Source: Akebia trifoliata (lineage: Eukaryota; Streptophyta; Magnoliopsida; Ranunculales; Lardizabalaceae). Taken from it: a DNA stretch of 64,000 bases. Where the stretch lies: positions 19,970,586-20,034,585 of the forward strand of contig CM030707.1 of assembly GCA_017979445.1 (NCBI GenBank), in the 5' to 3' direction. Below the pieces are notes generated by a model, which saw only the letters and a list, made by a program, of their open reading frames with translations, did not search any database and was not told where the DNA came from. Below are positions 11,272 to 23,333 of the stretch, piece after piece (position 1 is the stretch's first letter; every line of letters starts with the position of its first letter). The translations under genes and the position numbers were made by a program.

Positions 11272-12564
11272 AGGGCTGTCAAAGGATAGGTATTCGATCG
11301 GATAGTGGTACATCTGAATCCAAATTTTTTTAGTGATATCCGAATTCGAATCTGAATCCGATCGGATATCACTAACTAATATTCGAATTCGTATTCGAAT
11401 AACTTATCGGATATCCAATATTATTGGATTCGAAAATTATCTGAAACTTATTCGAAAATTATTTACTATCCGAAAATTATCAATAGAAAATAAACTCAAG
11501 AGAGATTACTAGAAGAACCACATATAAGGTTTTCAAAAGCCCATCATAAATTTTGGGAGATTTTTAATCTCTTAAGGATTATGCATTTGATCATGAATAT
11601 ATATGAAGTGAGACTACTTTTGCTAACAACTTAAACCACTTAACAATCATTTTTAGGCTTAGCATTTCTACCACATTTAAAAACACCTATTCAAACTTCA
11701 TTAGAAAGAAAATTTATGATCTTTTCATTTATTTTTATCTCTTTGAAGTATTTTCACAAACACTTGCAGAGCAAAGTTTAGATACACTCAAACAATAAAC
11801 CAAAATCACCATTCAAACCCCTATTTCCGTCAAGATTACTATGCTATTAAAAGAACCCAAATTCAATTAAACCAAAATATATATATATAAATAATTTTAC
11901 TAAAAATCTAAAATTAGGAAAACAATGGGCTTACTTACCTTTCTGATTAAATCCTGATGTAAGTTTAAATAAAAGCGTTACTAAAAACCTGAATCAAAAA
12001 CCAAACCCACTCATGATGTAAGATTACTTACCTTTCTGATTAAACCCTGATCATGCTTAGATCACCCTCTCTCTTAAGCTCTCGTTCCCTCTCTTTCGAT
12101 TTCCCTTTTACTTCCACCCCCTTTGTTTGCACACCAAATCTTATTTATAACAGACTAATCCTTTTTGTAAAGGGGTTGAGATCGTGACAACGAGGGGTTG
12201 AGGTCGTGAGATGATGCCGCGATGAAGAAGAATAGTTGAGCCACTGCCTGAGATCGTTGAAGAAGAACGACAGGGCGAGGGTTTTCGACTTCGACAAAGC
12301 TTCTCTAAGTTCTAAGTTAAAACTTCTAACATAAAGAAAAACAAATTTCTTTAATTTTAAAATTAAAATAAAATAATATTTATTTATTATTGATTTTGGA
12401 TCTGATATTATTGAATAGAATTCATCGATATCTGAATCCGTATCCGAAACATTATCGGATATTTAAAACTATCCGAATCCGATATTCGATATCCGAAAAT
12501 TTCGGATAATATCCGATTTTTCAAATTCGAATTCGGATTTCGACTATCCATTGACACCAGTGAT
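11272..12564. mobile_element. hAT-like element inserted in P1
   Basis: P2, P3 and P4 lack this segment at the same point, so it is an insertion. The ends are AGGGCTGTCAAAGGATAG and CTATCCATTGACACCAG, imperfect inverted copies. Subterminal ATCCGAATTCG/CGGATATC motifs repeat on both sides. Flanks GCTATTCT and TCTACTCT are a plausible but imperfect 8-bp TSD. No transposase frame is visible. Confidence 0.65.
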
Positions 12565-12706
12565 CTACTCTAAAAGGGAAAAGATATAATGAAGTGCAGA
12601 TGGACACTACAAGTTCACCATCATCCCATTCTTTAATGTAGACTTTAAGGTCTGGTCTGCAAAACGAGTGGTCCACATCCTAGGAGAAAGCTGTGCAATC
12701 AAATAT

Positions 12707-13165
12707 TTGACCTGACGCTGCACTTGCTGCCACTATCTTTGATCAAGAACTGGTGATACCAGATCCGTTGGGTCTCAAACTGCTTGCTTCGGTCGAGATC
12801 CAAATTCTTATAGTGGTGATCGAGAGCCTGATTTTGACGTTCGTGAGCGTGACCCTGTGAACTACAAGAGTGAGCCAACCGAAAACCATATACGCAATAA
12901 GCAAAGCAAGCACCAATATGTTAGTCAGTTGTTCCATATCGAGAACCAGCCCTAACAGCAACAGAGGCCAGGATGGCAAGAGCAAAGCAAGCAGTAGACC
13001 TAGCAGCTAATCCAGTGTTAGATCAAGACCATAAAGTGTCATAGTTTTCAAACTCCTTGAGACAACTCAACTTGATTGAATTTCAAGGTGACTCAGCCCC
13101 CCAAACTAGGTGTTCTTGGATGGGAAAAATTAAATATCTTTTATTTATTTTAAAAGATTTTTTTT
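12707..13165. other. Segment present only in P1 (not in P2-P4)
   Basis: Between AAATATTT at ~12702 and AAATATTT at ~13168, P1 has about 460 bp that the other copies lack. The others read directly across a single AAATATTT. The sequence is less AT-rich than its surroundings. On the minus strand it has a hydrophobic 80-codon frame (12985-12743) that I do not recognise. Either P2-P4 descend from a deletion across the 8-bp direct repeat, or something inserted here. Confidence 0.55.
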
Positions 13166-13278
13166 TAAATATTTATAAAATTAATATATTTTTGTTAGAC
13201 TTGTTAAAGTTTGCTTGCAAGTTTTAAAGTTGACTCGACTAGATAAACATTTGAGTTTTAAAATTATATTTTATTTAT

Positions 13279-13688
13279 GGGTCAGGATCAAGGGCCATAT
13301 GAAAAAACATATGTAAAAACAATGTAACATTAATAAATTTTCAAAATATAGGTTAGAAGTTTCGGATTGAGCTGATTTTTTGTGAGGAGGATCTCTATGA
13401 TGGGAAGATCATCCGGAAAAAAAATCAGTCCAATCTGAAACTTCTAACCCCATTAAAAGTGATTTAAAATGTGGATCGTCGATTTTTTACCAACTTTTAT
13501 CAATAATTTGTAAATCACTTTTGATGGATTCAGAAGTTTCTGATTGAGCTGATTTTTTGTGAGGATGATCTTCTCATCATAGTGACCATCCTCGCAAAAA
13601 ATCATCTCAATCCAAAACCTCTAACCCATATTTTAAAAAATCATTGTTTTTTTCATATGTTTTTACATATGGCCCTTGAACCGCCCCC
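13279..13688. mobile_element. Double-hairpin MITE, Mutator-like (copy d)
   Basis: The ends GGGTCAGGATCAAGGGCCAT and TGGCCCTTGAACCGCCCCC are imperfect inverted copies. Flanks TTTATTTAT and GTTATTTAT form a 9-bp TSD with one mismatch. P2, P3 and P4 show the empty site (TTTATTTATATAATAAA). It has two internal hairpins around TGTGAGGAGGATCTCTATG and GAGGATGATCTTCTCATC. Confidence 0.85.
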
Positions 13689-13956
13689 GTTATTTATATA
13701 ATAAATATTTAAATTTTAAAAAAATTAATTATTTTAATCAAAATCTACAAAATCTCAATTGACTTAGTTTAGTTTTACTAACACGACCGAGATTTGCAAA
13801 ATCATTTCCAAGACATCTCTCTTATCTCAAGAGATGATGTGAATTTTGAGATGGCTAGTATATTTGTATTGGTTGGTGAATGAGATCAAGATGATTTGGG
13901 CGAGTAATCACGATCTTGGACTAGATTTAAAACCATGATGTGGAAGTGAATTTATA

Positions 13957-14039
13957 GAGAGATTCTATTGGCACACCAAATTTTACTTACATGGATTAGT
14001 GTGTTATAAGTTAAAGTTGGTGAGTTAATAGAATCTCTC
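13957..14039. mobile_element. 83-bp mini-foldback in P1
   Basis: It starts GAGAGATTCTATTGGCACAC and ends GTTAATAGAATCTCTC as an imperfect palindrome. Present in all four P copies, so it predates their duplication. Confidence 0.75.
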
Positions 14040-14203
14040 ATTTTTAACCCATACTCGTAGACTTTAATCAATTTTTAGTATTCGGCGGCACATTCAAATT
14101 AAGAACATAATAAAATTGTAAGTTATCTCATTTCTACCTTTGTTAAGGAAAAAAAATGAACTACTTGAAATAACACTCTAATTAGCACTACTCAAGAACT
14201 AAG

Positions 14204-15411
14204 GCAGTGTTTGTTTGCGCTATTTTTCAGCGCTTATTACTAAAAAAAATTAAATTAAGCATTTTTTGTCAAAATAGCGCTGTTTACTCTATATTTTTAG
14301 CGCTTATTGTTGAAAATAAGCGAAAAAAATTCAGCACTATTTTGATTCTGAAAAAAAATGTTGAAGTGGTAAGCACTTCACTTTTTTTGACACGGACAAG
14401 TATGCCCTTCATTTTTTTGAGCATGGACAAGTATGCCCTTATTCTTAAAAGGATATTACCTCTTATATCCCATGGATAAGTATATAAGTACCCCACAAAT
14501 TAATAAATCCACACCATAGCTAAATTATTTTGTCTTATATGAGTTAAAAGTTTTGGAATGAGTTGATTTTTTGTGAGGATGATTTCCTCATTAGTATACA
14601 AGCACCCCACAAATTAATAAACCCACACCATGGCTAAATTATTTTGTCTTATATGGGTTAAAAGTTTTGGAATAAGTTGATTTTTGATGATGATGATCTC
14701 TACAATGAGGATATTATCCTCACCAAAAATTAACACATCCTGAAATTTCTAACCCTATCAAAACAAGTTGAAGAACAGTAAATCGCCCAATTTTTTTTTT
14801 TTTTTGAAAACTATTTTTGACGAGTTAGAAGTTTCAAAATGAACTGATTTTTGGTGAGGATGATCTCTAGACCATCCTTACTAAAAATTTGCCTATTCCA
14901 AAAACTTTAACCTATATAAAACAAAACAAAAATTGGCTATGGTATGGGTTGCCCTTATTAATTCATACGGTGCTTTTATAATTACACATCCTTCATTTCC
15001 ATCGAAAATTATTCATCCAAAACTAAGTTCTTTTAATGTTGATTTCAAATTTTGGTGACTTGTATAACATTATTATTTTTAATTTGAAATTTGTGGGCTT
15101 TTATAAATAGAAATTATTATTATAAATTGAAGATTTGAGTATTATTTATTATTTAAAAATGAATTGTATTTTAATTTTATAAGAAATAATATATTTTATT
15201 TTATTTGATAAGAAATAGGCATTTGAAACATGCAAACAATGTATAATATGATTGTAAGGGTAAAAAAGACAATTTACCAGCTTCAGTAATGTGTAACAAA
15301 CATGATTCAACATCTAAATAAACAATTTTTTCAGCACTTAAATTCAGTGCTTATAAGTTTCAGTGCTTAATGCTATTTAACACTTATTTTTTTCAGTTTA
15401 ACAAATAGCAC
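14204..15411. mobile_element. hAT-like non-autonomous element in P1
   Basis: It begins GCAGTGTTTGTTTGCGCTAT and ends CAGTTTAACAAATAGCAC. CTAAG flanks both ends, and the empty site in P2-P4 reads GGACTAAGTGCG. Subterminal CAGCGCTTA/CAGTGCTTA motifs repeat. Another foldback (14476-14975) sits inside. Confidence 0.7.
14476..14975. mobile_element. Double-hairpin MITE relative with internal duplication (copy e)
   Basis: The outer arms run from GTACCCCACAAATTAATAAA through CACCATAGC and CTTATATGAGTTAAAAG. They are matched inverted by CTTTAACCTATATAAAAC and CTATGGTATGGGTTGCCC near 14910-14955. The left arm (~110 bp) is duplicated in tandem (14476 and 14595). The core GGTGAGGATGATCTCTA is present. 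Confidence 0.6.
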
Positions 15412-16109
15412 CTAAGTGCACAGAAAACTATAGATGCTTTTTTCTTGAGGCGTACACGATTCTTTGCACACATAATATTAGTTCGAGTCATTCATAACAA
15501 GGCTTTGTCTTTAATTAGGATGGATATTAGATTCCTATTTTGGTGAAAATAGTATCAAACAACTCCCAAAGATGGTTAAATATGATATTTTTTTGTTAAA
15601 TCTAAAAAGCAATCCAAGTCAAGTATGAATATATCCAGACCAGGCATAAGCTTAGTTGACTTATGTTGAATGGACGTTAAAGGTTGATCTAAGATAAATC
15701 TCACCATTTTACGAGTGGGTTAGGGCTCATCTAAGTCGGGCCCAAACCTGCCCAATATGAGCATTAATTCCTCAAAGGCCACCTGTGAGAATGCACCCTC
15801 ACTTAGCTGGTGCATGTGATGTGCATGCGTTGCACATGCACCGGGACTAGTCTTTGGATAAGACCATGGTCTATGGTTTGGACAATAACCTAGATACAGG
15901 CCTGATCCAGTGTCTACAGGGACAACTAGTTAAAATTTAAAAAAAAAAAAAAAAAAAGTATCATCGAGGATGATAGGTTAATTTTAACTTACACTAAGGG
16001 TATAATGGTCTTTTTGAATTTTTCTTTCACTTACTGTATGATGGGTTCAAGTTTTGTCACTTGTTACATAAAGAAAAGATGGATCTTGATTTCTAAGATT
16101 ATATGAAAT

Positions 16110-16287
16110 GATTAGTAAGAAGATACATCAAATGGATGTAGAAGAAATTTTTATAGAACAAAATGCTGAAGAACTTTTGACTTGTAGTTTTAACAAGTTT
16201 CTTTATGGATTAAAGCATGCCTCATGTCATGTCAGTTCATGGTACCTTAAGTTCAAGCAATTTATGGTTGAATGTGGTTTTAGATAA
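16110..16287 (+). pseudogene. Ty1/copia reverse-transcriptase fragment in P1
   Basis: With one in-frame stop it reads like the copy in P4: IHQMDVEE.FIEQ..., then FLYGLKHASCHVSSWYLKFK and QFMVECGF. This matches copia RT blocks (IHQMDVKTAF..., KSLYGLKQAPRQW). The usual residues between MDV and EE are missing. Confidence 0.75.
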
Positions 16288-17983
16288 AAACCTATGAAAA
16301 TATATATACATGTCTTTAGCAAATTCACTATCACAAAATTACAAATTGTTTAAAAAAAAAAACCCTCTTATTCTCAATCATTCACTTTTTTTTTTCGTAA
16401 TTGGGGTGTGATAAGTAGAAGTTGGGGTGCCAATAGCAGCCCTCTATTTATAGTAGGATAAATTACACTTTCATCCCATATGACTTGGCATAATTCTATG
16501 TTGACCCCCTAAACATTTTGATGATTGCAATCACCTCCCCTATGATTTTGTAACGGGGTCACTTACCCACTTTCTGTCTACTTGCCATCAAACTATCACT
16601 TAAAATAAGATGTTTGATTTTATAAAGACTATTTTACCTTTTTTTTTTTTATTGAAAAAAATGGGTTGATGCGTGAGAGTGTGAAAATGTTTAGATGTGA
16701 CCATTTTTATTTTACTTTTTTAATAAAAAAATAAAATTAAAATAGATAAAATAGGAGGTAAATTAGTAAAATGACCTTTAAATGAAGGTACAAATCCCAA
16801 TCCTTGTTAACATAGATGAGAGAAAGAGCAGGTTGATCCCATAAGACTCTCAGTCTCTCATTTAGGATTTTGTGAAGAATAACGATTTTTTGACACCACC
16901 TTTGCCGTATGCTTCATATGTCCCTTGACGTGGCATGTGATAGAATTCTTTTTCTTGGGTTATGCAACTGCACTTATTTATGGGAGTGTACAAGTATGTA
17001 TTGAGGGAAAAATTTATGATTCTAGCACATGTCACAAAAAGGTAAGTGTGTCAGAAGGGCATCATAAAATCACAACTCTTTTGTGAAAGATTAACGTTGG
17101 AGTGACCTAAGAAGGGAACACATTGGGGACATTTTGATGTGGTGGCTCTCACATATCCGTAGATACGTTTTACTCGTATCTTGGAGAGACACATCTATGG
17201 GCATACACATGCCACCATGTCAAGATGTCTCTCGTTGAGATCACTTTAGCACGATTTTTTGTGAAATCTATCTCTTTTTTTTAAATCCATTCACCTCTCT
17301 TTTTTCTCGTTACGGCAATGAATATTATTTTAACATTTCATCTAATTAAAATGTGTGGTCCTAAATAATATCAAACCCATGTGCCCGGAAGATTTGGGAT
17401 ATACTTGTGTGCATCACTCATGAGTCACGGCCATAAGCGGTAGATGTGTCTGTTTGGGTCCTTTCATTATTAGCTCCTCTCAAGGGGAAAAGATATAATG
17501 AAGTGCAGATGGACACTACAAATTCACCACAATCCCATTCTTTACTGTAGACTTTAGGTATGCAAAATGAGTGGCCCACAGTCCACACCCCAGGAGGAAG
17601 CTGTGCAGTCAAATATTTATAAAATTAATATATTTTTGTTTGACTTGTTCAAGTTTACTTGCAAGTTTTAAAGTTGACTCGACTAGATAATCATTTGAGT
17701 TTTAAAATTATATTTTATTTATATAATAAATAATTAAATTCTTAAAAGAATTAGTTATTGTAATCAAAATCTACAAAATCCCAATTGATTCGGTTTAGTT
17801 TTACTAACTCGGCCGAGATTTGCAAAATAACTTTCGAGACATCTCTTTTATCTCGAGAGATGATGTGAATTTTGAGATGGCTTGTATATTTGTATCGGTT
17901 GTTGAATGAGAACAAGATGATTTAGGCGAGTAATCGCGATCCCAGACAAGATTTAGAACCATGATGTGGAGGTGAATTTTTAA

Positions 17984-18066
17984 GAGAGATTCTATTGGCA
18001 TACCAAATTTTACTTACATGGATTAGTGTGCTTTAAGTTAGAGTTGGTGTGTTAATAGAATCTCTC
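17984..18066. mobile_element. 83-bp mini-foldback in P2
   Basis: Same palindromic element as 13957-14039. Confidence 0.75.
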
Positions 18067-18924
18067 ATTTTTAACCCACACTCGTAGATTTTAATCAATT
18101 TTTAGTATTCGGCAGCACATTCAAATTAAGAACATAATAAAATTGCAAGTTATCTCATTTTTACCTTTGTTAAGAAAAAAATATGAATTACTTGAAATAA
18201 CACTCCAATTAGCACTACTCAAGGACTAAGTGCGTAGAAAACTATAGATGCTTTTTTCTTGAGACATACACGGTTCTCTGCACACATAATACTAGTTCGA
18301 GTCATTCATAACAAGGTTTTTTCTTTAATTAGGATGGATATTATATTCTTATTTTGGTGAAAATGGTATCAAACAACTCCCAAAGATGATTAAATATGAT
18401 ATATTTTTTTAAATTTAAAAATCAATCCGAGTCAAGTATGAATATATCCGGACCAGGCATAAGCTTAGTTGACTTTGGTTCAATGGAGACTAAAGGCTGA
18501 TCTAAGATAAATCTCACCATTTTACGAGTGGGTTAGGGCTCATCTAAGTCAGGCCCAAACCTGCCCAATATGAGCATTAATTCCTCAGGGGCCACTTGTG
18601 AGGATACACCCTCACTTACCTAGTGCATGTGATGTGCATGCATTGCACATGCACCAGGACTAGTCCTTGGACAACACCATGGTCTATGGTTTGGGCAAAA
18701 ACCTAGATACAGGCCTGGTCCATTGTTTACAAGGACACCCAGTTATAATTTTTTTTTTAAAGAAAAGGTGTCATCGAAGACGATAAGTTCGTTTTAACTT
18801 ACACTTACTAAGGGTATCATAGTCTTTTGAAAATTTTCTTTCACTTGTTGTATGATGGGTTCAAGTTTTGTCACTTGTTACATAAAGAAAAGATGGATTT
18901 TTGTTACTAAGATTATATGACACG

Positions 18925-19101
18925 ATTAGTAAGAAGATACATCAAATGGATGTAGAAGAAATTTTTATAGAACAAATTGCTAAAGAACATTTGACTTGTA
19001 GTTTTAAAAAGTTTCTTTATGGATGAAAGCATGCCTCATGTCATGGCAATTCATGATACCTTAAGTTCAAGCAATTTATGGTTGAATGTGGTTTTAAATA
19101 A
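18925..19101 (+). pseudogene. Ty1/copia reverse-transcriptase fragment in P2
   Basis: It aligns with the P1 and P4 fragments (MDVEEIFIEQIAKEHLTC). It has TAG in place of the second Cys codon and TGA within the YGLK block, and ends at the same TAA. Confidence 0.75.
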
Positions 19102-20792
19102 AACCTATGGAAATATATATATACATGTCTATAGCAAATTCACCATCACAAAATTCCATAAATTGTAAAAAAATCCGAAAAAAAAAAAAAAAAAAAAAAA
19201 TCTCTGGAGAAAAAAAATTCCAAATAAAGGACCTACCTATTAAATGGTAAATCAATGAATTAATTGCATCTTATTCAACCTTCAAATCTCAATGACAACA
19301 TATAGTTTTTAAGGGGATCGAAGTTGAGGGTTTTTGACAAGTAAATAGGTTTTTCAACCCAATTCACAACTATCTAGGATTGACTAAAGGCCTTGTTCTT
19401 TTGACCTTCAGGAGCCAGATTTTTTTTATTTTTAAACTAAAAAAGTTAGATAAATAATGTTCGTTTGGGCTTTTTTGGCTCACGTGGATTTCAATTGAAG
19501 TCCAAAAGTAGCTTTTAAAAGAAGTTGTCCAAGAGGGGCTTCTTCAAATGACATTTGTGGGAAGCCAAGATCCTAAAATGATTCAAGTGTACTTACTAAA
19601 ATACCCTTCATCTTTAATCAAATTTCTAATCAAACTTAATCTTAAAAAATGAAATGAGATTACTAAAATACCCTTCATCTTCCAAAATGCCTTTCATTTT
19701 TACCAAAATACCTTTCATCTTTAAATTTTCAACCAAACTTAATTTTAAAAAATAAAAGGGAATTATCAAAATACCCTTCATTTTTAATTAAAATTTCAAT
19801 AAAATTTAATCTTAAAAAACAAAAAGAAATTATTAAAATATCGTTCATCTTTAATCAAATTTTCAACCAAATTTAACTTTAAAAAATAAAAGGGAATTAT
19901 CAGAATACCCTTCATCTTCAAAATACCCTTCATTTTTATCAAAATACCCTTCATCTTTAATCAAATTTTTAACCAAACTTAACCTTAAAAAATTAAAAAA
20001 AAAATTATCAAAATACCCTTCATCTTTACTACCAAGATAAAAAATAATTCATCATCACTATTTTATTATCAAAACACCCTTCATCTTTATGTAGATGTTG
20101 GATTGTGTATTATACAGGTATTTTCTTTATCATATGTTCATTTTTAAGAGGAGTTGCTATTGAAATTTCGATAGCATTATAAAATTTATAAATTTATTAA
20201 ATTAAAAATAAATATTTTTATAATTTTTTAATATAAATTTATTATATATATGTTTAGTGTAATTATATATTTATTAAGGTGTTCTACTCATTTTTTGTGC
20301 ATTCTAGGTGTATTATTAATATTAAGGGTATTCTGGTCATTTTATCAGAATCCAATAATAAAAAGCTATCAAACGAACATCAATTTATGGCTTATGTGCT
20401 TCTATAACGAATAAATTTTTGTTAGATGTGGCTTTACGGGCTCTGGACTTCTGTTTCTTCTAGAAGTTAGTAAAGCCACATCCAACAGAAGCTCGTTCGT
20501 TACAGAAGCACATAATCCAAAAATTAATGTTCGTTTGAAAGCTTTTCATTGTTTAATTTTGATAAAATGAGCAGAATACCCTTAATGTTAATAATGCACC
20601 TAAAATGCACAAAAAATGAGTAGAATACTTTAATAAATATATAATTACACTAAATATATATATAAATTTATATTAAAAAATTATAAAAATAATTATTTTT
20701 AATTTAAATAAATTATAAATTTTATAATTCTATCAAAATTTCGATAGTATCTCTTCTTAAAAATGAACATATGATTAAAAAATACCTGCATA

Positions 20793-22580
20793 TGAAAGCG
20801 CCCTCGATCCGCAGGGTGCGCGGATCCGCTTTTGACCTTTGAGGTTTGGGAGTCGCCACCTAGTTATTATGGTTTAGGAACCAAACTGACTCTAAAACGG
20901 ATAAAAAACTAATCTACTACAGAAAAACTAAATCCGGGGATCATATTACGGGGTTGGAAAGTGTTAAGCACCAACCCTGCCCGGCCAATACCGGCCTCTA
21001 CTTATCCCAAATAAATTACATCGCTAATGACAAAACCTAGATAAAAAAAATAACGAAAATCTTACCTTCGATCTGCAAAGGTGCTATTCCTTCAGATATG
21101 GTGAAACTGCTTCTTGTACCGTGTTCCTTACTTCGTTCTGTCTTAGGATCTGATTTCTAATCTCCGAGGTAAGGTATTTTCTTCTTGGATCTTGGTGCTC
21201 CGAATTTATTGTGGATTTTGGGGTGTTTTTAAAGGTTTCTAGGTATTTTTTAGGCTGAAATCGAAGTAAGGGTGTTAGGTAAGGAGTTGGGACTTCAAAA
21301 TTAGGATTTTGGGGAGGTTGTGGAGACTTCTTCACCTACTTTTTCTAGGATTTTTTCTTTGATACGAAAATAGGGTGTGGAAGCTCCTTTTATAAAGTTT
21401 TTTAGAAGCATTAGGATTTGATTAGGATTTCTTTTAGGGTTTTAATTAGAGTTTTGAATTTGGTCTTATGAGATTGACTTAATCTTTAGGATTTTAATTT
21501 AGGGTTTTGACTTTAGTCTTATGAGATTGACTTGATTAGTTTAGATTATGATTTTGATTTAGGGTTTTGACTTTAATCTCATGAAATTGACTTGATTAGT
21601 TTAGATTAGGATTTTAATTTAGGGTTTTGACTTTAGTCTTATGAGATTGACTTGATTAGTTTAGATTAGGGTTTTGACTTTAGTCTTATGAGATTGACTT
21701 TAATACTTGACTTTAGTCTTACTTAATTGACTTTAATTTTGACTTTAGTCTTATTTGATTGACTTTAATATCTTGACTTTAGTCTTACTTGATTGACTTT
21801 AAATTTTTGGAGAACTCCCCTCTATTATATCTTTAATTCTTTGGACCCTCAAATGGAGAGGTCCTCAAAGAAATATCTTGCGAACCATCAACAATTTTGC
21901 CTGAAAGTTTGATTGAACGATTTTTTGATTAAAATTTTAAAATTAATTTTATTAATGTTTCACTTTACATTATTTAATGCTTTATTTATTAATTTTGAAA
22001 TTTTTAATTATTAAAATTGTGAAATTACCATTTTGCCCTTAAAGAGGATTTTTTACGTTTTAAGTCGTTTTTCAATGTTCCAAGATGTTTTAGAATCGAT
22101 TTTTCGTAAGGAATTCAATGGAAATATTAGTTTGTGTCATTTATGTAATTTTTGTATGAAATATTCGTGAACTTGATGAGGGGCATTTTCGTAATTTTTT
22201 CAAATTCTGTGAAAATTGACGAAATGATTTATTTGATTTCAATTTGTTATTTTATGTATTCGAAAGGATTTTCCTAAGTGTAATGTAGGCTCTAGGGTTG
22301 TTTTGATGTTAGGGGTATTTTGATAATTTAGTCAATTTTTAGTGATTTTTATCGTGAAACTTCTTTTTGTTTGAAAAATGATGATTTCTATGTTTTTGAG
22401 GTCGTATTTCTAGCGTAGCGTGGTTTCTAAGGTTTTTTTAGTTCGAGATACCTCATCCAGATTTCTGATACATATCTGGTAACAAAATAAAGCATTGGAA
22501 TAAACATCCATCATTGGGAACCGTTGCGATCGGGTTGACGAGTTGATTAATCAGGCGAATGTAAAAATGGGGTGTTTACA
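20793..22580 (+). mobile_element. Solo LTR 1 (1788 bp), probably Ty3/gypsy
   Basis: It starts TGAAAGCGCCCTCGATCC and ends GGGGTGTTTACA, so it has TG...CA termini. It is flanked by a perfect 5-bp TSD GCATA (20788-20792 and 22581-22585). The uninterrupted sequence is seen in foldback D near 54386. It contains GGGAGTCGCCACCTAG and a CGGGTTGACGAGTTGATTAA end, which I associate with Tat/Ogre-like gypsy LTRs. A tandem array of ~60-bp units lies at 21430-21800. No internal domain follows, so it is a solo LTR. Confidence 0.85.
21430..21800. repeat. ~60-bp tandem repeats inside solo LTR 1
   Basis: Units contain TTAGGGTTTTGACTTTAGTC and TTATGAGATTGACTTGATTA, repeated about four to five times, then shorter TTGACTTTAGTCTTA units. 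Solo LTR 2 has a different arrangement here, which accounts for part of the length difference. Confidence 0.8.
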
Positions 22581-23333
22581 GCATAATACACAATCCAACA
22601 TCCAAATAAAAATGAAGGGTATTTTGATAATACAATAGTGATGATGAATTACTTTTGATCTTGATAGTAAAGATGAAGGGTATTTTGATAATTCTTTTTT
22701 ATTTTTTAAGGTTAAGTTTGGTTAAAAATTTGATTAAAGATGAAAGGTATTTTAGTAATTTTTTTTTAATTTTTTAAAGTTAAGTTTAATTGAAAATTTG
22801 ATTAAAGATGAAGGGTATTTTGATAATTGGTAAGGATAATGAGTATTTTGGTAATTCCCTTTTGTTTTTTAAAGTTAAATTTGGTTAGAATTTTGATAAA
22901 AAATGAAGGGTATTTTGATAATTAGTAAATATTAAAGGTATTTTGGTAATTTTCTTTTATTTTTTATGATTAAGTTTGGTTGAAATTTTGATTAAAGATG
23001 AAGGGTATTTTGATAAAAATGAAGGGTATTTTGGAATATGATTGGTATTTTAGTAATCTCATTTCATTTTTCAATGTTAAATTTAGTTGAAAATTTAATT
23101 AAAAATGAAGGGTATTTTGATAACTACACTTGAATCATTTTACTTTTTTGGCTTCCCGCAAAAGCCATTTGAAGAAACCCCTCTTGAGCTACTTTTTTTA
23201 GGATCCACTTTTGGACTTCAATTAAAATCCATGGGACTCATAAAAGCCCAAACGAACATCATTTATCTAATTCTTTTGGCGTAAAAGTAAAAAAAATTGA
23301 CTCCTGAAACTCAAAAGAATAAGGTCTAAACAT

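Larger units (their letters stand above)
9844..16363 (+). repeat. Duplicated module P1 (longest copy, with insertions)
   Basis: P1 shares its backbone with P2, P3 and P4. Markers in order: a foldback MITE, TACACTTTCATCCCATA, GAAGTGCAGATGGACAC, CAAAATCTACAAAATC, GAGAGATTCTATTGG, CAGGCATAAGCTTAGTTGAC, GTGATGTGCATG, and the copia fragment. P1 differs by a hAT-like element (11272-12564), an extra ~460 bp (12707-13165), a Mutator-like MITE (13279-13688) and a second hAT-like element (14204-15411). It runs directly into P2. Confidence 0.85.
16366..19390 (+). repeat. Duplicated module P2
   Basis: Shortest complete copy of the P backbone, joined tandemly to P1 at ~16364 with its opening MITE truncated. 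It includes the 83-bp mini-foldback (17984-18066) and the copia fragment (18925-19101). Its 3' end (19200-19390) passes into foldback B exactly as P4 passes into foldback C. Confidence 0.85.
19394..23333. mobile_element. Foldback B: large palindromic element interrupted by a solo LTR
   Basis: The left arm (19394-~20450) starts GGCCTTGTTCTTTTGACCTT. The right arm (~20470-23333) ends CTGAAACTCAAAAGAATAAG and GTC. The arms are ~1.05-1.1 kb inverted copies if the LTR at 20793-22580 is ignored. Each arm has a terminal 150 bp, a minisatellite of ~60-bp AAGGGTATTTTGG units, an AT-rich block and a centre (GATGTGGCTTTACGGG / AAGCCACATCCAACAG). The flanks share TAAA on both sides. No coding capacity was seen; the superfamily is not assigned. 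Confidence 0.8.

Noticed and set aside
14207..14496. Overlapping 90- and 70-codon frames on opposite strands
   Set aside because: They arise from the palindromic end of the hAT-like element at 14204.
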